Source of the DNA: Schistosoma haematobium
Lineage: Eukaryota; Platyhelminthes; Trematoda; Strigeidida; Schistosomatidae
Direction of reading: 5' to 3'
Assembly: GCF_000699445.3 (NCBI RefSeq)
Contig: NC_067195.1
Span: 88,464,569 to 88,528,568 of the forward strand
DNA length: 64,000 nt
Shown here: piece after piece, positions 21,386-37,450 of the stretch
Numbering within the stretch: position 1 is the stretch's first letter
Layout: each line of letters starts with the position of its first letter
Notes under the pieces: model-generated
What the model was told of the DNA's origin: nothing
Database searches by the model: none
Seen by the model: the letters and a program-made list of their open reading frames with translations, nothing else
Made by a program: the position numbers and the translations under genes

Positions 21386-21792
21386 CTGAAATTTAGAGAA
21401 CTACTACAACCATCATCAAATAAGTACAAGTATTTAAAAACAATTTTATATTCAAGGTACTCAATGTCCTTTGTCGACAGGATACCATCAACAACAACCT
21501 ACTGTGGGAGAGAACCAACCAGTTTCAAGTTGAAGAGGAAATTAGGAAAAGACGTTGGAAGTGGATAGGACATACTCTTCGGGAATCATCAAACTGCAAT
21601 ACTAGACAAGACCTAACTTATAATTCTGAAGGGAAAATGAAAAGTGGGAGGCTAGAGAACTCACTGAGCCGAGAATTGGAAGCAGACATGAAAAGGATGA
21701 ATAGTAACTGGAATGGATTGCCTAAGACAGAGTTGGTTGAAGAATCCTGATAGATGGCCTTTACTTCTTCTTGGTGGACTATAGGTGTATGT
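21386..21792 (+). mobile_element. LINE-R 3' end fragment
   Basis: The sequence follows the last 400 bases of the full-length copy: [16 protein letters not shown] reading, GKDVGSG, then a diverged tail ending in TGTCAGTAAG. It is full of substitutions and frameshifts. Confidence 0.8.
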
Positions 21793-21889
21793 CAGTAAGG
21801 TAAATAGCATTAAGAACATTCTTACTCACTATTTTATGATTAGGTGACTTGTATTATTGCAGTAACAATCAGAAACGGATAACACTTAC

Positions 21890-22395
21890 CTTAATGACTT
21901 TATATATGAGCTAGGAGATGATGCATGTAAGCCAAAATTTCGATTAATCCCATTACTATTATATGATTGAATATTTGTATCAGTAATGTATTGTTTATTT
22001 GGTTCAGTATTATTCATCAATTCACTATCATCATAATCATAGATACTTTCGGAGTAATTTTGTGATCTCAATCCGCTTGAATTTAGTAAAGGTATTACTG
22101 ATATTGATCTAGGTCCACCTTCATTAAAGTCATTTTCATCAGGATTACAGTGTAAATTACTTTCTGTACTTGTTAAATGTAAATTAGATGAAAATTGAGG
22201 AATTGGTGAATTATTACAGACCGCTTTACTTGCATTAATTAATTGAGATTGCTTGATCAGTTCATTTTGCCATGATTTCAATATCTGAATACGTTCAGCT
22301 TCATTAGCTAGTAGACGTGCTTGAGCTTCAACTAAACGTGCTTGTGATGCATCCAACTCACTTCGAAGATCTATTATAGTTGTAGGTGTATTATT
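21890..22395 (-). CDS. Ras-GAP exon 11: coiled-coil segment
   Basis: After a CATGAAG acceptor the exon reads IIDLRSELDASQARLVEAQA and then RLLANEAERIQILKSWQNEL. This is a run of heptads fit for a coiled coil, as found near the C-terminus of SynGAP, DAB2IP and RASAL2, where it mediates oligomerisation. The rest is Ser/Asn-rich. Donor GTAAGT with two bases carried. The acceptor choice is the least certain boundary of the model. Confidence 0.8.
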
Positions 22396-22489
22396 CTTCA
22401 TGATCATCAAAAGAAACATGCAAAAAATTCAAGTGATGTGTTAATTTATTCCCTTTTAAAAAATAATTAGAGTATACAAAGTAAATAAC

Positions 22490-22785
22490 AACAAATTACT
22501 GTGGGAGAGAACAAACCAAATTCCAATGGAAGAGGAAATTAGGAAAAGACGCAGGAGGTGCATAGGACATACATCGCAGAAACCATCAAATTATATCGCT
22601 AGGCAAGCTATAATCTAGAATCCTGATGAAAAAAGGGAGAGGAAGACTCAAGAACACGTTGTACTGGGAATCGGAAGCAGACATCCTGAATGAAAAGGAC
22701 TTGGTAACAACTGGACAGGAGATCCCAGAAAATAGTTGAAACATCCTCTCCCCTCCCGAGAGGTTTCAAGCGTATGTAACACAAG
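22490..22785 (+). mobile_element. LINE-R 3' end fragment
   Basis: Starts CTGTGGGAGAGAACAAACCA and follows the [11 protein letters not shown] block to a decayed tail near 22780. It lies in the Ras-GAP intron between exons 10 and 11, antisense to the gene. Confidence 0.8.
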
Positions 22786-22799
22786 TTAAACATATAACA

Positions 22800-23365
22800 T
22801 AATAGACGATATGCATTGACCACGGGGAATGAAATAATTGTTTACCAGCCGCACCTACATTTCACTTTAGTTAACTTATGGGTCAGGTAGGACATTTTTA
22901 TGTGTATCAAAGGACGAGTATACTACGCAAAATTTCGTTTTGTATTATTTCCGGACTGTAAAGCATGGTTGATAGAAGTGAGAAACATATCCAGTTTGTA
23001 AGTAATTGATCATAAGCATCTTCCAAAAATTGTTTAGCATAACGGAATCATTTAGTATGTAATGCTAACGGTTAAAGATATGGTTATAGGTAATAATGAC
23101 AAATCAATTGATAAGACTTTAAATCCTTATTGACCAACGTAAAATGTTTGCAATCATCTGAATAGGCTCCAAAATCCTAGAGTCGACCACATCAAGAAGC
23201 AGTATCAATCTGGATTCATTTAGTGCTGAACAAATGTAGAGAAGCACACCTTATTTGAGTCCATGAGATAAACAGAAACCCTGGTTGGAGACCAGTTTCT
23301 GAATGCGTACTGTTCATTCTTTGTTGCATTATCAAATCTCAGATTTCAATGCTATTTCATAGCCG
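22800..23365. other. Intron stretch, nothing recognised
   Basis: Unique-looking AT-rich sequence with no domain or repeat match within the window. Confidence 0.4.
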
Positions 23366-23868
23366 TGGTACAGAAGAAAATGGGAAGGGTAAGCCCTTCC
23401 ACTCGAAATGATTTTACATCGCAGAGCGTATACAACCATTAACAGAGAACTCCTACTCACTACCTCGCGGCATTACTGTTGTTTACAAAATTGAAGGGAC
23501 GAAAAGTCAACGTCCGACTCTTCAGTCGAGTTGGTAGATATGGAGGATCCACCTAAAGGCATTAGAAAACCCTGGTTCCAAACCAATGGTGTACATGGGC
23601 TCCAGTATCCTGAGTGAACAAATGGCGTATGAACCAATCGTTGGTCACCGGTTACCATGAAACTGCATCTCCTTACGTTGCTCCACTGGCTTGTGGATTA
23701 GACCTTTAGGTCAAAGGCTCCGTATGTGGCCTCCCTTAAAAAAATCACCTGATTAGGTTTTGGCACCCGGACAGTATCACAGCCCTCATACAAACCGAAT
23801 GATTTATGTGGTGTATATCTATTTGGTGCCTCGTTGTACCAATGTTTGTGTGTTTAAATAAATAAACG
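23366..23868 (+). mobile_element. S SINE copy
   Basis: A decayed copy with the body blocks GGTGTACATGGGCTCCAGTA (23589) and AAATGGCGTATGAACC (23620). The tail GTACCAATGTTTGTGTGTTT ends near 23857, then AAATAAATAAACG. No head is seen. Confidence 0.8.
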
Positions 23869-24865
23869 TTTTATCCCTCTATTTCGTTCATTTCTTTTTC
23901 AACTGCTACATATATATGTGTAATTTTTATTTGTTGATGATATCATCATTATTTCGGTTTTTTTGAGTTTCATTTAACCAATTCCCTCAAGCTGTGTTCA
24001 GATGATGTGTTGTATTTTGGATCAGTTCCTGTATGTACAAAACTTCGTATACTTGACGAAATGTATTGCGCTAATATATCACATAGTTCTGATAATCTTC
24101 GTCTTCTCATTACATTATCGAAATGTCACTTTATTCGATTTTTGAGTGATGTGATCGTTAGTGTAGCTATGGCTTGTGAAATGAAAATGCTTAGAATGTG
24201 GTTTAAAAACAAACCTCTTGGTTTCAAGAAGGTTCTTCAATGTAAAATGTTACTTCTAAGTATAATAAACTATCTAAATTCCAAGAAACACTGAAAATCC
24301 ATGACTAAAAACACTGAAATACACATTCAAGGTATTTGATATCAATCTGTTGCTCGGTGTTTAGGATTTCTTATGTATCTTAGTTAACCCTTTAACATCC
24401 GAATGCTTTTTGTAATTGTGATTGACACTAAATACTAAATACTACTAATGGGGTTTATTTCTGTTAGGTGGCTGAAATTCGTTAGGCAACCATGGACCCA
24501 AGTTTCTTGTTATCTGCTACTTGTCTGTAAGGTCTATGTACCTGAAATCTCGACTGGTCTACAGTAGGAATGAAATATTTATAATTGGTTAATCACTGAT
24601 TCTTAATCAATGTCGCGTATTTCTAGTCCTCTAGTTCATGAAACCAGTGTCCAGTCTCCTGCCAACTACCTTTAACCATCTAAAGTATCAACAAACGCAC
24701 GTGATGTAAAGTCACTCAGACTAGCAGTCACATTGCAATTTGATTAACAGGTTTCGATTACCATCAATTCACTAAAGATGTGATATTAGTGACTAGACAG
24801 TAATCAATCAACTGATATCCGTTCCAAATAAAGGTAGATTTTTATCAAAGACTGACATTAACTGT
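23869..24865. other. Intron stretch with a short dispersed repeat only
   Basis: Apart from 24057-24110, which matches 19970-20022, no feature was recognised. A 95-codon open frame at 24007-24294 shows no known pattern and is likely chance. Confidence 0.4.
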
Positions 24866-25085
24866 TGTGGTTCAGTGGTTCGGGTTTTTAACTTGCAGCC
24901 GCCACGTCCCGGGTTCGAATCTCGCTACGTTTACTTCAATTTGAGCAACTGAGTATCATCAGTAACATTCACGTTTAGGGTATGGGTCTGGTAAGTGAAT
25001 TAGAAGCACTTCTAAAAATCCTGATCTTGGAGTGAGGAAGACATCATTTAGTCGAAAGCCAAAGGTAAACACTTCAAATTTAAAC
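24866..25085 (+). mobile_element. tRNA-derived SINE of another type
   Basis: GTGGTTCAGTGGTTCGGG at 24868 resembles a tRNA A-box region. GGGTTCGAATCTCGC at 24910 is close to the B-box consensus GGTTCGANTCC. The following 150 bases differ from the Sm-alpha and S families here. It does not fold as a full tRNA by eye. Confidence 0.55.
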
Positions 25086-25217
25086 CAATGTGCCATATAG
25101 CACCCGGATAGTTCAATATTATTATACGTAGTATTATTACCTGTTTCATTTGAGAATGTTCGTTAATTTTACTCAACAAAAGAATAACAAAAAGAGAGAG
25201 AGAGAGTAAAAGCTTAC

Positions 25218-26462
25218 TTCTGATGAAAATAATGCAGTCCTTTTATTGGGAATTGCACCAATAGTATGAGAAGTATTTGATGGAATAAATTTGATTCGTT
25301 GAATTTCTGTTTGTAATGTAGAATTTTGACATAATTCTTGTTCAGATGGTGAAAATTTAAATGGATCAGTAAAATTTACATTTTCTTGACCATAATAATT
25401 GAGAGTATTTTGATCTGTAGTATAATTTATTGATTCAGTTGGTGAATTTACATGTTCATAAGATGTTGGATATGTAAGAGTGATACGTTTATTTCTTTGT
25501 TCATTAGATATATACATAGGTGGTGCCCAATTTCGTTTATCTAATTCTATATCATTAACTTTATTATTTATTTTATAATTAGAATGATTATCTTTTAACG
25601 CATCAATCAGTCGATCTGTTTCATGTGCATCATTAGATAAATTTACATATGTATGTCGTCTAACAGAATTTTGTGAAGTTTTCTTTGGTTGAAGATTACA
25701 CATACCTAATGAATGATTGGTATCATCAACAATTGTCATTTGATTTTGAAAATCACTGGAATCGATTGAACTACTTTGTTTTAGTGAATGACAAGTGTAT
25801 ACAGGATTATTCATACTACTAGTATCAGTAGTAGACAATGATGTCATGATGATATCATTATCCGGTGTGGAGACAATAATCGGGTCAACTATAGTTGATT
25901 TTTGTTCTATAGCTGGATAATTTAAAATATTCCCATGGCTTGAAATAGTAAGATAACCAGATGATGAAGAGTTCCCTAAATAAATTGGACTAAACTCTGA
26001 ATGTTCAGTTTGTTCTGGATTAATAATATCGCTAGATATATCAATTGATGCAATGTGATTGGATAGTTGTTGGTGATCTATTACTGACGATTTTTGTAAT
26101 GTATTATTAACGCAGACATTATTGTCAGTATCTACATTATTCTGATGAATAATTATAGGTTCTTGTGTTTTTCTAGTACTTTGAACTCTTCTTCGATTAT
26201 CACGTTGTGTTATTGATGAGAAATCATGATTTGATTCAGTAACTTTTTTAGATGCATTCGGATCAATAGATAAAGCTACATGAGAATCTGTGGGATTCAA
26301 TATATCATAGATCTGTTCATTATTCGTATCCATCGAGTTATTATGATTGTTTGAATGTGGAATTTTAATGATCTCTATTGAGTCACATCGTGCTACACGT
26401 TCTTGCATACATGAATTTTTATGCTTTCCTTTTGATACAACAAACTTGATATTTGAGTCAGG
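25218..26462 (-). CDS. Ras-GAP exon 10: long Ser/Asn-rich C-terminal region
   Basis: The 1245-base exon, 415 codons with no stop, joins in phase to its neighbours (acceptor TTTTAG, donor GTAAGC). The sequence is hydrophilic and disordered in character, rich in Ser, Asn, Asp, Thr and His, with no repeat or known domain. Vertebrate SynGAP-type proteins have an equally long disordered region here that carries phosphorylation and adaptor sites; conserved sites cannot be assigned by eye. Assignment rests on position, phase and strand. Confidence 0.82.
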
Positions 26463-26805
26463 CTAAAAGCAAACACAATCATAATGATAAAATATTAATT
26501 AAATACGTTTAAATTGTTTCGTCACCATGATGTTAGGTTAGCTTAAATACTTTTCTCATGATAATCTATAAAAGATTGATATGATGTGAAATGTTAGAAG
26601 TTCGACTAAGCTATTTAAGCCACGAGTTACACAAACATAAAGCCGAGAAAAGACAGTAGAATTACACTCAATAATGCTATCTACCATGCATAATATTTTT
26701 ACCTATTTTTCTAGCGAGTTTGTTGATTTGCTTATCAGATAAATGACTAATTTAGTTGTAGAATCGTATTTACCTGATGTAATTCACTCTGAGAACAAAT
26801 AAAAA

Positions 26806-28288
26806 CTCAGCCTGTAGCTCTTCTAGGGTTACTGCCGGTCCCAAACCCACATAAAAGAGGAGGGTTTGGAATGGTGTCAACAACTCCATCCTGTAGAAAA
26901 CAAACTAGCTAAACGAACACTAATCAAAATAAACAAATTAAACTGCTTAAACTCTGTCCTCCGAATTGAAGGATCTCCTTTGAGAGGAATTATGACACCT
27001 CATCGTGAAAGCCCAGATTCTTCGAAAGTCATGAGGCCGATGCCCCTTCTAACAACCAGAGCAACAACTAATATAAGTACATGGAATGTTCGTACAATGT
27101 GGGAGACCGGGAGGATCAATCAAATAGCAACGGAAATGAGATACAACTTAGTGGTGCTCACAATCAGTGAAACAAATTGAACCCAAGTTAGACAGAAAAC
27201 ATTAGATTCAGGAGAGATACTGCTGTACTCTGGTCACGAAGAAAATGCTCCACATACTCAGGGAATAGCTCTGATGCTGTCCAAACAAGTACGTAAAACA
27301 CTTATAGGATGGGAATCTCATGAATCCAGAATCATCAACTATGAGGAAGCATTTGAAGGTGTGGATAGGACGACATTATGGAAGCTTCTTCAACACTATG
27401 GAGTGAGTAGCCGAGAAGATCGTCAACATCATGCAGAACTCATACGACGTACGACACTGCAAAGTGGTGTATGGAGCTGACAGACACATTCAAATGAGGA
27501 CTGGAGTCAGACAAAGCTGCTTACTCTCCATCTATCTCTTCCTTCTGGTGGTTGACTGAACTATGAAGATCTCCACATCTGAAAGGAAGCTCACAATACA
27601 ATGGACAGCTTGCATGCAACTAGACGATTTGCACTTCACAGATCACATAGCTCTTCTATCTCATATACACCAACAAACACAAATGAAGACAACTAGTGTA
27701 GCAGCAGTCTCTGCATCAGTAGGCTTCAACATACACAAGGGAAAAAGCAACATGCTCAAATACAACACACAGAACACCAACAAACACAATCACAGTTGAT
27801 TGAGAAACTCTGGAAGAGGTGGAAACTCTCATGAACCTGGACAGTAGCAGCACCATCGATGAACAAGGAGGACCAGATGCAGACGCAATGGCAAGGATTG
27901 GCAAATCAAGTGTAACATTCCTACATTTGATCAATATATGCAACTCAAAACAACTGTCTGAGTCAACATCAAATTCACAATGTTTAATACGAACGTCAAC
28001 ACAGCTTTACTGTACGAAGCTGAAACGTGGAGAAATGCTGCAACCATCATCAAGTAAGTACAAGTATTTATAAACAATTTTATACTCAAGATACTCAATG
28101 TCCGTTGTCGACCAGATACCATCAACAACAACCTACTGTGAGAGAGAACGAACCAGTTCAAGAGATGGAGGAAACTAGGAAACAAAGTTGGAAGTGAATA
28201 GGACATACAGTGAGGAAATCATCAAACCGCGCCACGATGCAAACCCTAACTTGGGAGCCTGAAGAGAAAAGGAAAAGTAAGAGGCCAA
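26806..28288 (+). mobile_element. LINE-R copy with large internal deletion
   Basis: The 5' UTR starts near GCCTGTAGCTCTTCTAGG (26810). An endonuclease start (TWNVRTMWETGRINQIATEM near 27090) runs to GWESHESRII near 27338. It then jumps to YEEAFEGVDRTTLWKLLQHY in the RT palm, losing about 1.5 kb. The rest of RT and the C-terminus follow with many stops and frameshifts. The 3' end is cut near 28288, where a minus-strand LINE-R fragment begins. Confidence 0.85.
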
Positions 28289-28291
28289 AGA

Positions 28292-28435
28292 ATCTTGCTT
28301 TTTCCTTTGTGTATGTTGAGACCTACTGCTGCTGAGGCTGCTGCTACACTGGTCGTCTTCTTCTGCATTTGTTGTTGCGCGTGCGATAAACGGGTCAGAT
28401 CATCTGCGAAGTCTAGATCGTCCAGCTGCATTGGT
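28292..28435 (-). mobile_element. LINE-R RT fragment, minus strand
   Basis: Minus-strand reading [20 protein letters not shown] and then [16 protein letters not shown] gives the catalytic FADD box. It resembles the copy at 44246-46027 more than the copy at 30716. Confidence 0.8.
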
Positions 28436-28666
28436 TACACAGTAACTTTATAATCATGTAATCTAATTACAAGCACCAGAGTCCGACCACACAACTTATC
28501 ACTAGTTAGAAGTCAAGTGTTTCAACTAAACAACCACCGTGTTTTTTGTAACAAAATCAACATATATACTCATTGTGCTGATCAGTAAATGAGGCATATC
28601 AATAATAGAACACAACAGATGTACACATAGGAACAAATAGAAAACTTGGAAAAAAAAGAAACTCAC

Positions 28667-29173
28667 TGTAATTTTAATTTGTTGTTCTTTAGAATCATGA
28701 TGAGAATCCTTTTTTTCAGGAAAAACAATTTGTTTAGGTGATATAAAACTAGTGACTGATGAATTTAATGCAGAGATTGTTGCACCATCATCATCATCAT
28801 CGGATAGATTTATACTTTTATTGACTGATGATGGTGTATTCATTATTGACTTTGATTCATTATTTGTACATTCATAGATATAAGCATCATTACTTATAGA
28901 TTTATTTCGATTAGACTGGAAACACAATGATTTTAAATGGCTTTTAGGCTCATTGTTTATATTTTCACTGATTGTTTTTGCCGTTGTTCTTCTCGTCGGT
29001 GTGTTATTCCTTATTGGTGTTGTTGTTTTATTACCACTATGATTAGTATTATTATCATTATTATTCATAGTTGTTTTATGCCACCAATTTGGTTGTGGAT
29101 CTTTACCAGACACAAGAAATGTATCTATTTCATCTAGGATTGATTTCAATTCTTTGACATCAGGCATTCTTTT
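28667..29173 (-). CDS. Ras-GAP exon 9: post-catalytic helix and low-complexity linker
   Basis: The 507-base exon begins KRMPDVKELKSILDEIDTFL, like the LPRLL.DIS.AL segment of the family. It then becomes Asn/Thr-rich with NNDNNTNHSG-type stretches and an acidic DDDDDG run. Donor GTGAGT, phase 0 at both ends. A methionine at the third codon is not a start, because the acceptor and phase link it to exon 8. Confidence 0.85.
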
Positions 29174-30315
29174 CTACAATTTTATTTTACAATTATTAAT
29201 AAGTAAAAAGTTTAAGAATTTAAGTGGTTTTCATATGATTATAAGGAATAAATTAAAAATCAAGTAAAACGAACGGTATAACTGGCTCATTTGGGAAATC
29301 CAAGACTGTGAAGATGGTTGATGTAGGTTTAACTGAGACTGGGAGCACCAGTCGCATATGCGTATTCCTTGTTAACAAGTGTCAATTAGCGAGAAACTTA
29401 AGTTGAGGATATCACACTGACTACCTCCAATCGGAAACATTGTAAAACTGACTCATTTGTTTTAGACTTTATTTTGTTTTAAATAAACCGTAAGTCAGAA
29501 ACCGAGGTACTAATTTGGCTCTCATATTTGAGACAAATGTATTGTCTGAAGTCTGTAAACAATTCTGCTCCCCAAATGCATCAAGGTTTTAGCCTCCCCC
29601 CTAATGACATTTGGAAAGACAATGAATAATATTTAGTTCTAAAAGACACGATACACCCGAGCATGAGTGAATGCGATTGAACATTGTGGATTCCATTCTC
29701 AAGTTGAAAAACCGAAAAACCCTAATTGATCGATTAGTTAAATATGTCAAGAAATTATAATGATGAACATTTTTGGGAATAGAAACGTATGAATATCTAA
29801 TGTTTCCCAATTTCCAATTGCTTTATGGGTATAATTTTAGGAAAGGTCGAAATCCATAACTTAATGACACTAGATTTTTGTTATGAAAACGTTTTTAGCT
29901 TTGTCTTACATTGTAGATCTAAACTAAGAAGGGCTTCGAATTTCCTATCAATAAATTCGATATGTTTGCAATTTTAAAATGAACAAGTTCCATAGAAAAG
30001 TGATCTGGTGTCATTTAGAGATGAGCAAGTTCTATTGGCCGACGGATAATAGCAGGAAAGGTTTACTAGATATAGAACATCCAAATCTGTACCGATAAAA
30101 TAAAATGCATTTATCCTAGTCAGTCATTCAGTCAAACGCAACATAAAACCTGATATATGTGCATATCATTTCAAATAGTCATACTCCAGAAGCATAGAGA
30201 GATTACATTATCAGATCAGATCTCAGAGTGGTGGAGTTAGCAACAGTACTAATGATAATAAAAAAATATCAGGTATCCAAGATAGAACTTGACAAAATGC
30301 AAACTAGATAAAGGG
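29174..30315. other. Intron stretch, nothing recognised
   Basis: AT-rich sequence between Ras-GAP exon 9 and an S SINE, without domain or repeat signal. Confidence 0.4.
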
Positions 30316-30612
30316 AGAGCCCATCTAGGGTAGTTGGAAAACCCTGATTCCAAACCAATAATGCACATAGGCTCCAGTATTCTGAAGGAACAAATGGCGT
30401 ATGAACCAATCGTTGGTCACCGGCTACCATGGGACTGACTTGTGGACCAGATTTTAGGTCGATGGCTCCGGGTGTAGCCCCCTAAGAAAACCACCTGTTT
30501 CAGTTTTGGCACCTGGGAAGCATCCCAGCCCTCACAAAAATTGAATGATTTATGTGGTGCATATCTATTTGGTGCCTCCTTGTACCAATGTTTATGTGTT
30601 TAAATACATAAA
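30316..30612 (+). mobile_element. S SINE copy, 5'-truncated
   Basis: The copy covers the GGCTCCAGTATTCTGAAGG block to the tail GTACCAATGTTTATGTGTTT and AAATACATAAATAATA, ending near 30616. A deletion removes the CATCTCCTTACGATGCTCC section. Confidence 0.8.
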
Positions 30613-30703
30613 TAATACCATACTGGGATCGGTCCAGTAATTAAATCATAGGGTTATTTTTGAAAGGCTAAACAGGCTAATGTCAAAGAAATAATAGTTA
30701 TCT

Positions 30704-30715
30704 GATGTTAAGTAA
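30704..30715. repeat. Target-site duplication, left copy
   Basis: GATGTTAAGTAA directly precedes the LINE-R 5' end and is repeated at 33934-33945 after its tail. Confidence 0.85.
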
Positions 30716-33933
<3,218 letters not shown>

Positions 33934-33945
33934 GATGTTAAGTAA
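33934..33945. repeat. Target-site duplication, right copy
   Basis: GATGTTAAGTAA follows the (AAGT)n tail and is identical to 30704-30715. Confidence 0.85.
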
Positions 33946-34143
33946 TGAACAGATATTGTTATGTCCGATAAATGAACTATTTTGGTGACATGAATACTTT
34001 TACAGCGCTAATGAAAAGATGATCTACACATACATCATATACATCAATATACATGAATGGTGGTAATATGACAGTATGAGTTATTATAGAAATGGACAAT
34101 TCATTGTTATGTATATAAATAGGTCTTCTGAATATTCTGACAC

Positions 34144-34646
34144 TGTGTTAAATCTGTGTGGTAACTTTTTGGATCCACTTATGGACCCAATACCATACGT
34201 ATATTTTTATCGTATAATTGTTGAGTAACTATACTATTCATATTTGTGTTCCACTTATTATAAGCTTTATTTTGATCTATGAACTATTATTATACGATTT
34301 ACCATTGTTGAGTTGTGCCCTGTCTATTAATTACTACCTCCCACATTCACAGCCCCTATTCGCTAGAACTTGTATAAATGTTGTTTCCTATTTTATGGTA
34401 CGATGTGGTCTGTTTGGTTTGTATATAAACCCGGTATATTTGAAATACATGATTCATATCGCGGAGGCTGGGATTGATGTTCTCGACTCAATGGGCAGAG
34501 CTAGGCAAGAAGCAGGACAGATAAGGACTCTAGACTGCTCTTACTTGTTTTATGCGTCATTAGTTCGGTCGATAATTGACTGTTCTCTAATTGGCAGTAT
34601 CATTACACTATATATTAATAGAGCACAAGGCTACAAGGTGTAACAA
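34144..34646 (+). mobile_element. Possible solo LTR or other promoter-bearing repeat
   Basis: A stretch bounded by TGTGTTAAAT and GTGTAACA contains TATAAATG-like and TATATAAACC-like sequences. It is more GC-balanced than its flanks. A 141-codon open frame at 34218-34643 has no recognised domain. No matching target duplication was found, so LTR status is a guess. Confidence 0.3.
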
Positions 34647-34681
34647 AAGCAAAAATTGAAACATTATCATAATAGACTTAC

Positions 34682-34885
34682 ATCTTCAGGAACTTTTTCA
34701 ATTGCTTCAGATAATTGAAGATGACATAAAGCTAAACACAAAGGTAGATCAACATGATCTCTTAAGCCTAAATGACCATGTTGGTTTGTTGGTAGAGGAG
34801 GTAAACAAATTGAGTTACATATCGATCTTGTAGACTGACACTTCTGAGACATGGAACTCCCACTTACACTTGATTTGAAATCATT
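34682..34885 (-). CDS. Ras-GAP exon 8: region just after the RasGAP domain
   Basis: The 204-base, phase-0 exon carries a Cys/Ser-rich start (MSQKCQSTRSICNSICLPPL). It then has HLGLRDHVDLPLCLALCHLQ and LSEAIEKVPED. This corresponds to the YIDLGRELS..H..L.E.L segment that follows the catalytic domain in SynGAP relatives. Donor GTAAGT. Confidence 0.85.
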
Positions 34886-35099
34886 CTGTTTATGAAATTA
34901 TAAAAAAAGAATGGTCAGTTAATTAGTTATATTATAGGAAAGTTGGTAGAATTCTAAGGAAATTTCTAAGAATAATGGTACTCTATCAGATAGCCAAAAG
35001 ATTATATAACATTCAATTAAAATGTTTTAATTGAGAAAGTGAAGCAATTTCATTGATTATATCACTAAATTAGGTTTAGAATTGTGAAAATAAAATCTA

Positions 35100-36240
35100 T
35101 TTCTTTCAGATTCCCAGAAATTAGCAAGACTATAAACTCCCATAAGGTTTCAAGCGGTCATGGAGTAGACGGAATTTCATTCTTTTTCTAGAAAATATAG
35201 TGGATCAGATATTTCACTTCTTCTAAATTTATTTAATCCCTTTGGAAACAGGTACTCATTCTCACTGTTGGAAAACTGCATATATCATACCACGTCACAT
35301 ATCTGGAGATGAGAGTGACATAAAGAATTATCGGTCCATAAATATTACTCCAGTTATCTCCAGGATTATGGAAAAAATTATTGGTGACAAACTCACTGAA
35401 AAACTTATCACTGATTCCTTAAAAATCAACCATGTATGACCTACCAATTTAACTTCTTCAATTTAGTCTCTACTCAACATGACCAACGATATCTAGTTTT
35501 AACGTCATACCTTGACATTTCTAAAGGTTTGACGTGGTAAGCAACCAGCTTCTTATAAGCAAATTTACATCTTACGACGTCAAAAACCCTCTGCTTCCCC
35601 GGTTTCATTCTTATCTCAGTCACTCACACGAAATAGTCGGAACCAACTCCTCCTTGTCGAATCCTATCCCGGTCAAAATGGCGTGATACAATGTAGTGTC
35701 TTAGATCTTTTGCTCTTCTTTTTCATTTATATAAATATTTGAAATTGCCTCTTTATGGATGAGCCTCGTCTATAGGAAGATGATCTGAAAGCAGTGTGTT
35801 CATTTTCTCATGAGATGAACAATGTGCAAAATTGCATTAGAATGGAGTTCAACAAAGTAGCCCAATGGTCTTCGAAATGGCAGTTGGAACTTAACACGGT
35901 TAAGTGTGGATGGATGTGCTTCTGTAATACTTCACTCAAGCTAGACTTTACCATAAATGGTAAGGTGTTATCCAAGTTACATACAATAGTGGACTTAGGT
36001 ACTCCTACAATTTACCCTTCACAGAACAGGTCTCGAAACAGGCCTCCGAACCTCATCATCTGAGTTGCGTAATTCGTAACCTCTATAACGAGTCAAGTAT
36101 TTTGATTTATAAAGTATGTGTTCTACCACTCCTAGAATATTGCAAGTTTATTCTTACTAGAGTTCACATAAATGATAAAGTAAGGTTGGAATTCCTTTAG
36201 AGACGATTTACACTTATTACATACTATGCACTCATGAGGT
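35100..36240 (+). mobile_element. Old CR1/Jockey-like RT copy in the Ras-GAP intron
   Basis: Separated pieces in different frames give KNYRSINITPVISRIMEKII (RT fingers, 35326), a palm region near 35700, and then FNKVAQWSSKWQLELNTVKC (35850) with KLHTIVDLG. Near 36110 comes a thumb-like VCVLPLLEYCKF. Many stops and frameshifts mark it as ancient. It differs from the younger LINE-J copies. Confidence 0.7.
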
Positions 36241-37320
36241 TTGTTTTTTATTACGATACTACACAGGTGTGACTTGTTTTATAGTAGATCTTTCTTTTAT
36301 TTCACTGACTGCTTTCTTATTACTTGGTACAGTTTTTATAAACCAGACCATATTGAACCTGTTGGTTTTTGCTTGTCTGTGCTGAGAGTTGACTGTTGTT
36401 GCTGAGTGAATCACCCTGAGTATGAACTTTTTAACTTAAGATAACCAATATATATATGCTGAGAAACCAGGGCAGTCTTTTGACTTTAGTTGACCTTGGT
36501 TACGTTACTCTAGTGTAGTTAACGGTATATAACTTAGTGTTTATGTTAGGAATAATACTAATACCTGGTTGCCTAAACCGTAATAGATGGACTTACCACC
36601 ATGCTAGCGCTTGAGTTATTAACTACTGATATCGATACGTTTATGGGATTCAGTTCAAATATACACAATTCCTATACTCCTGCTGAACAGTAATGAGATT
36701 TGAAAAATAATCAGTAAAATCGATTGAGTGGGTACACAAATCATCGTTGTATACACTTTTATCTTCCTGACCCAGACAAGGCAATGCAGACTAAGACCTT
36801 GATCAGAAACATTATTGGCCTTCGCCATTAGTATTTCTTGTTTATAGTCTCTTAACTACGGTTTGATGTTGAGATGGTATATGAGTGCCGAAATATGATA
36901 TCCTTAGACTTTCCTAGCTTATCAGATACAATAATATAAGTTAAACTGTGAGATAACTACGAGCTAGTGGTAAATAAAAGTAAGGTCTTAGGTTAGCTAT
37001 GGATCATTTATGATAGCTAGTTACTATTAACTTGAATAAATTGCTCGAGTGACTTCCATAACAGTTATGACGAGTGTTTGAAAAAACAATACCATGTCCG
37101 GAACGAAACGTTGTAGTGGATTATCATCAAGATAATTCCTAATGCTTCGTATATGACTCGTCCTGATGACCGTTACTAGATAACTCTCAACGATGTATAA
37201 ATTTCAGAAGACTATACGAGGCTTTGGGTACAGCATATTATTGTACAGTCCACATCACATAAAGTGAATACGAGTGGCTGATAGCGACCGAATAAAAAGA
37301 CATGTGGTTTGATAAGATTT
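36241..37320. other. Intron stretch, nothing recognised
   Basis: AT-rich, no domain or internal repeat identified before the (TA)n tract. Confidence 0.4.
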
Positions 37321-37325
37321 AAGGA

Positions 37326-37326
<1 letters not shown>

Positions 37327-37381
<55 letters not shown>
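37327..37381. repeat. (TA)n microsatellite
   Basis: A 55-base TA run in the intron, just downstream of Ras-GAP exon 7. Confidence 0.95.
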
Positions 37382-37383
<2 letters not shown>

Positions 37384-37450
37384 CTCTGCCAAGTGACCTT
37401 CAAATCTTTTTGCACACAAATTTGATCAAAACTAAAAGTTATCAACTTAC

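Noticed and set aside
24007..24294. 95-residue open frame in a Ras-GAP intron
   Set aside because: Partly made of a short repeat also seen at 19970-20022; no splice context or family resemblance.
25173..26408. Separate single-exon gene of 411 residues
   Set aside because: Acceptor at 26463, donor at 25217 and phase 0 on both sides make it exon 10 of the Ras-GAP gene.
34144..34646. Protein-coding gene at 34218-34643
   Set aside because: No domain, no splice signals, and composition more like a repeat with promoter elements. Kept only as a low-confidence repeat.
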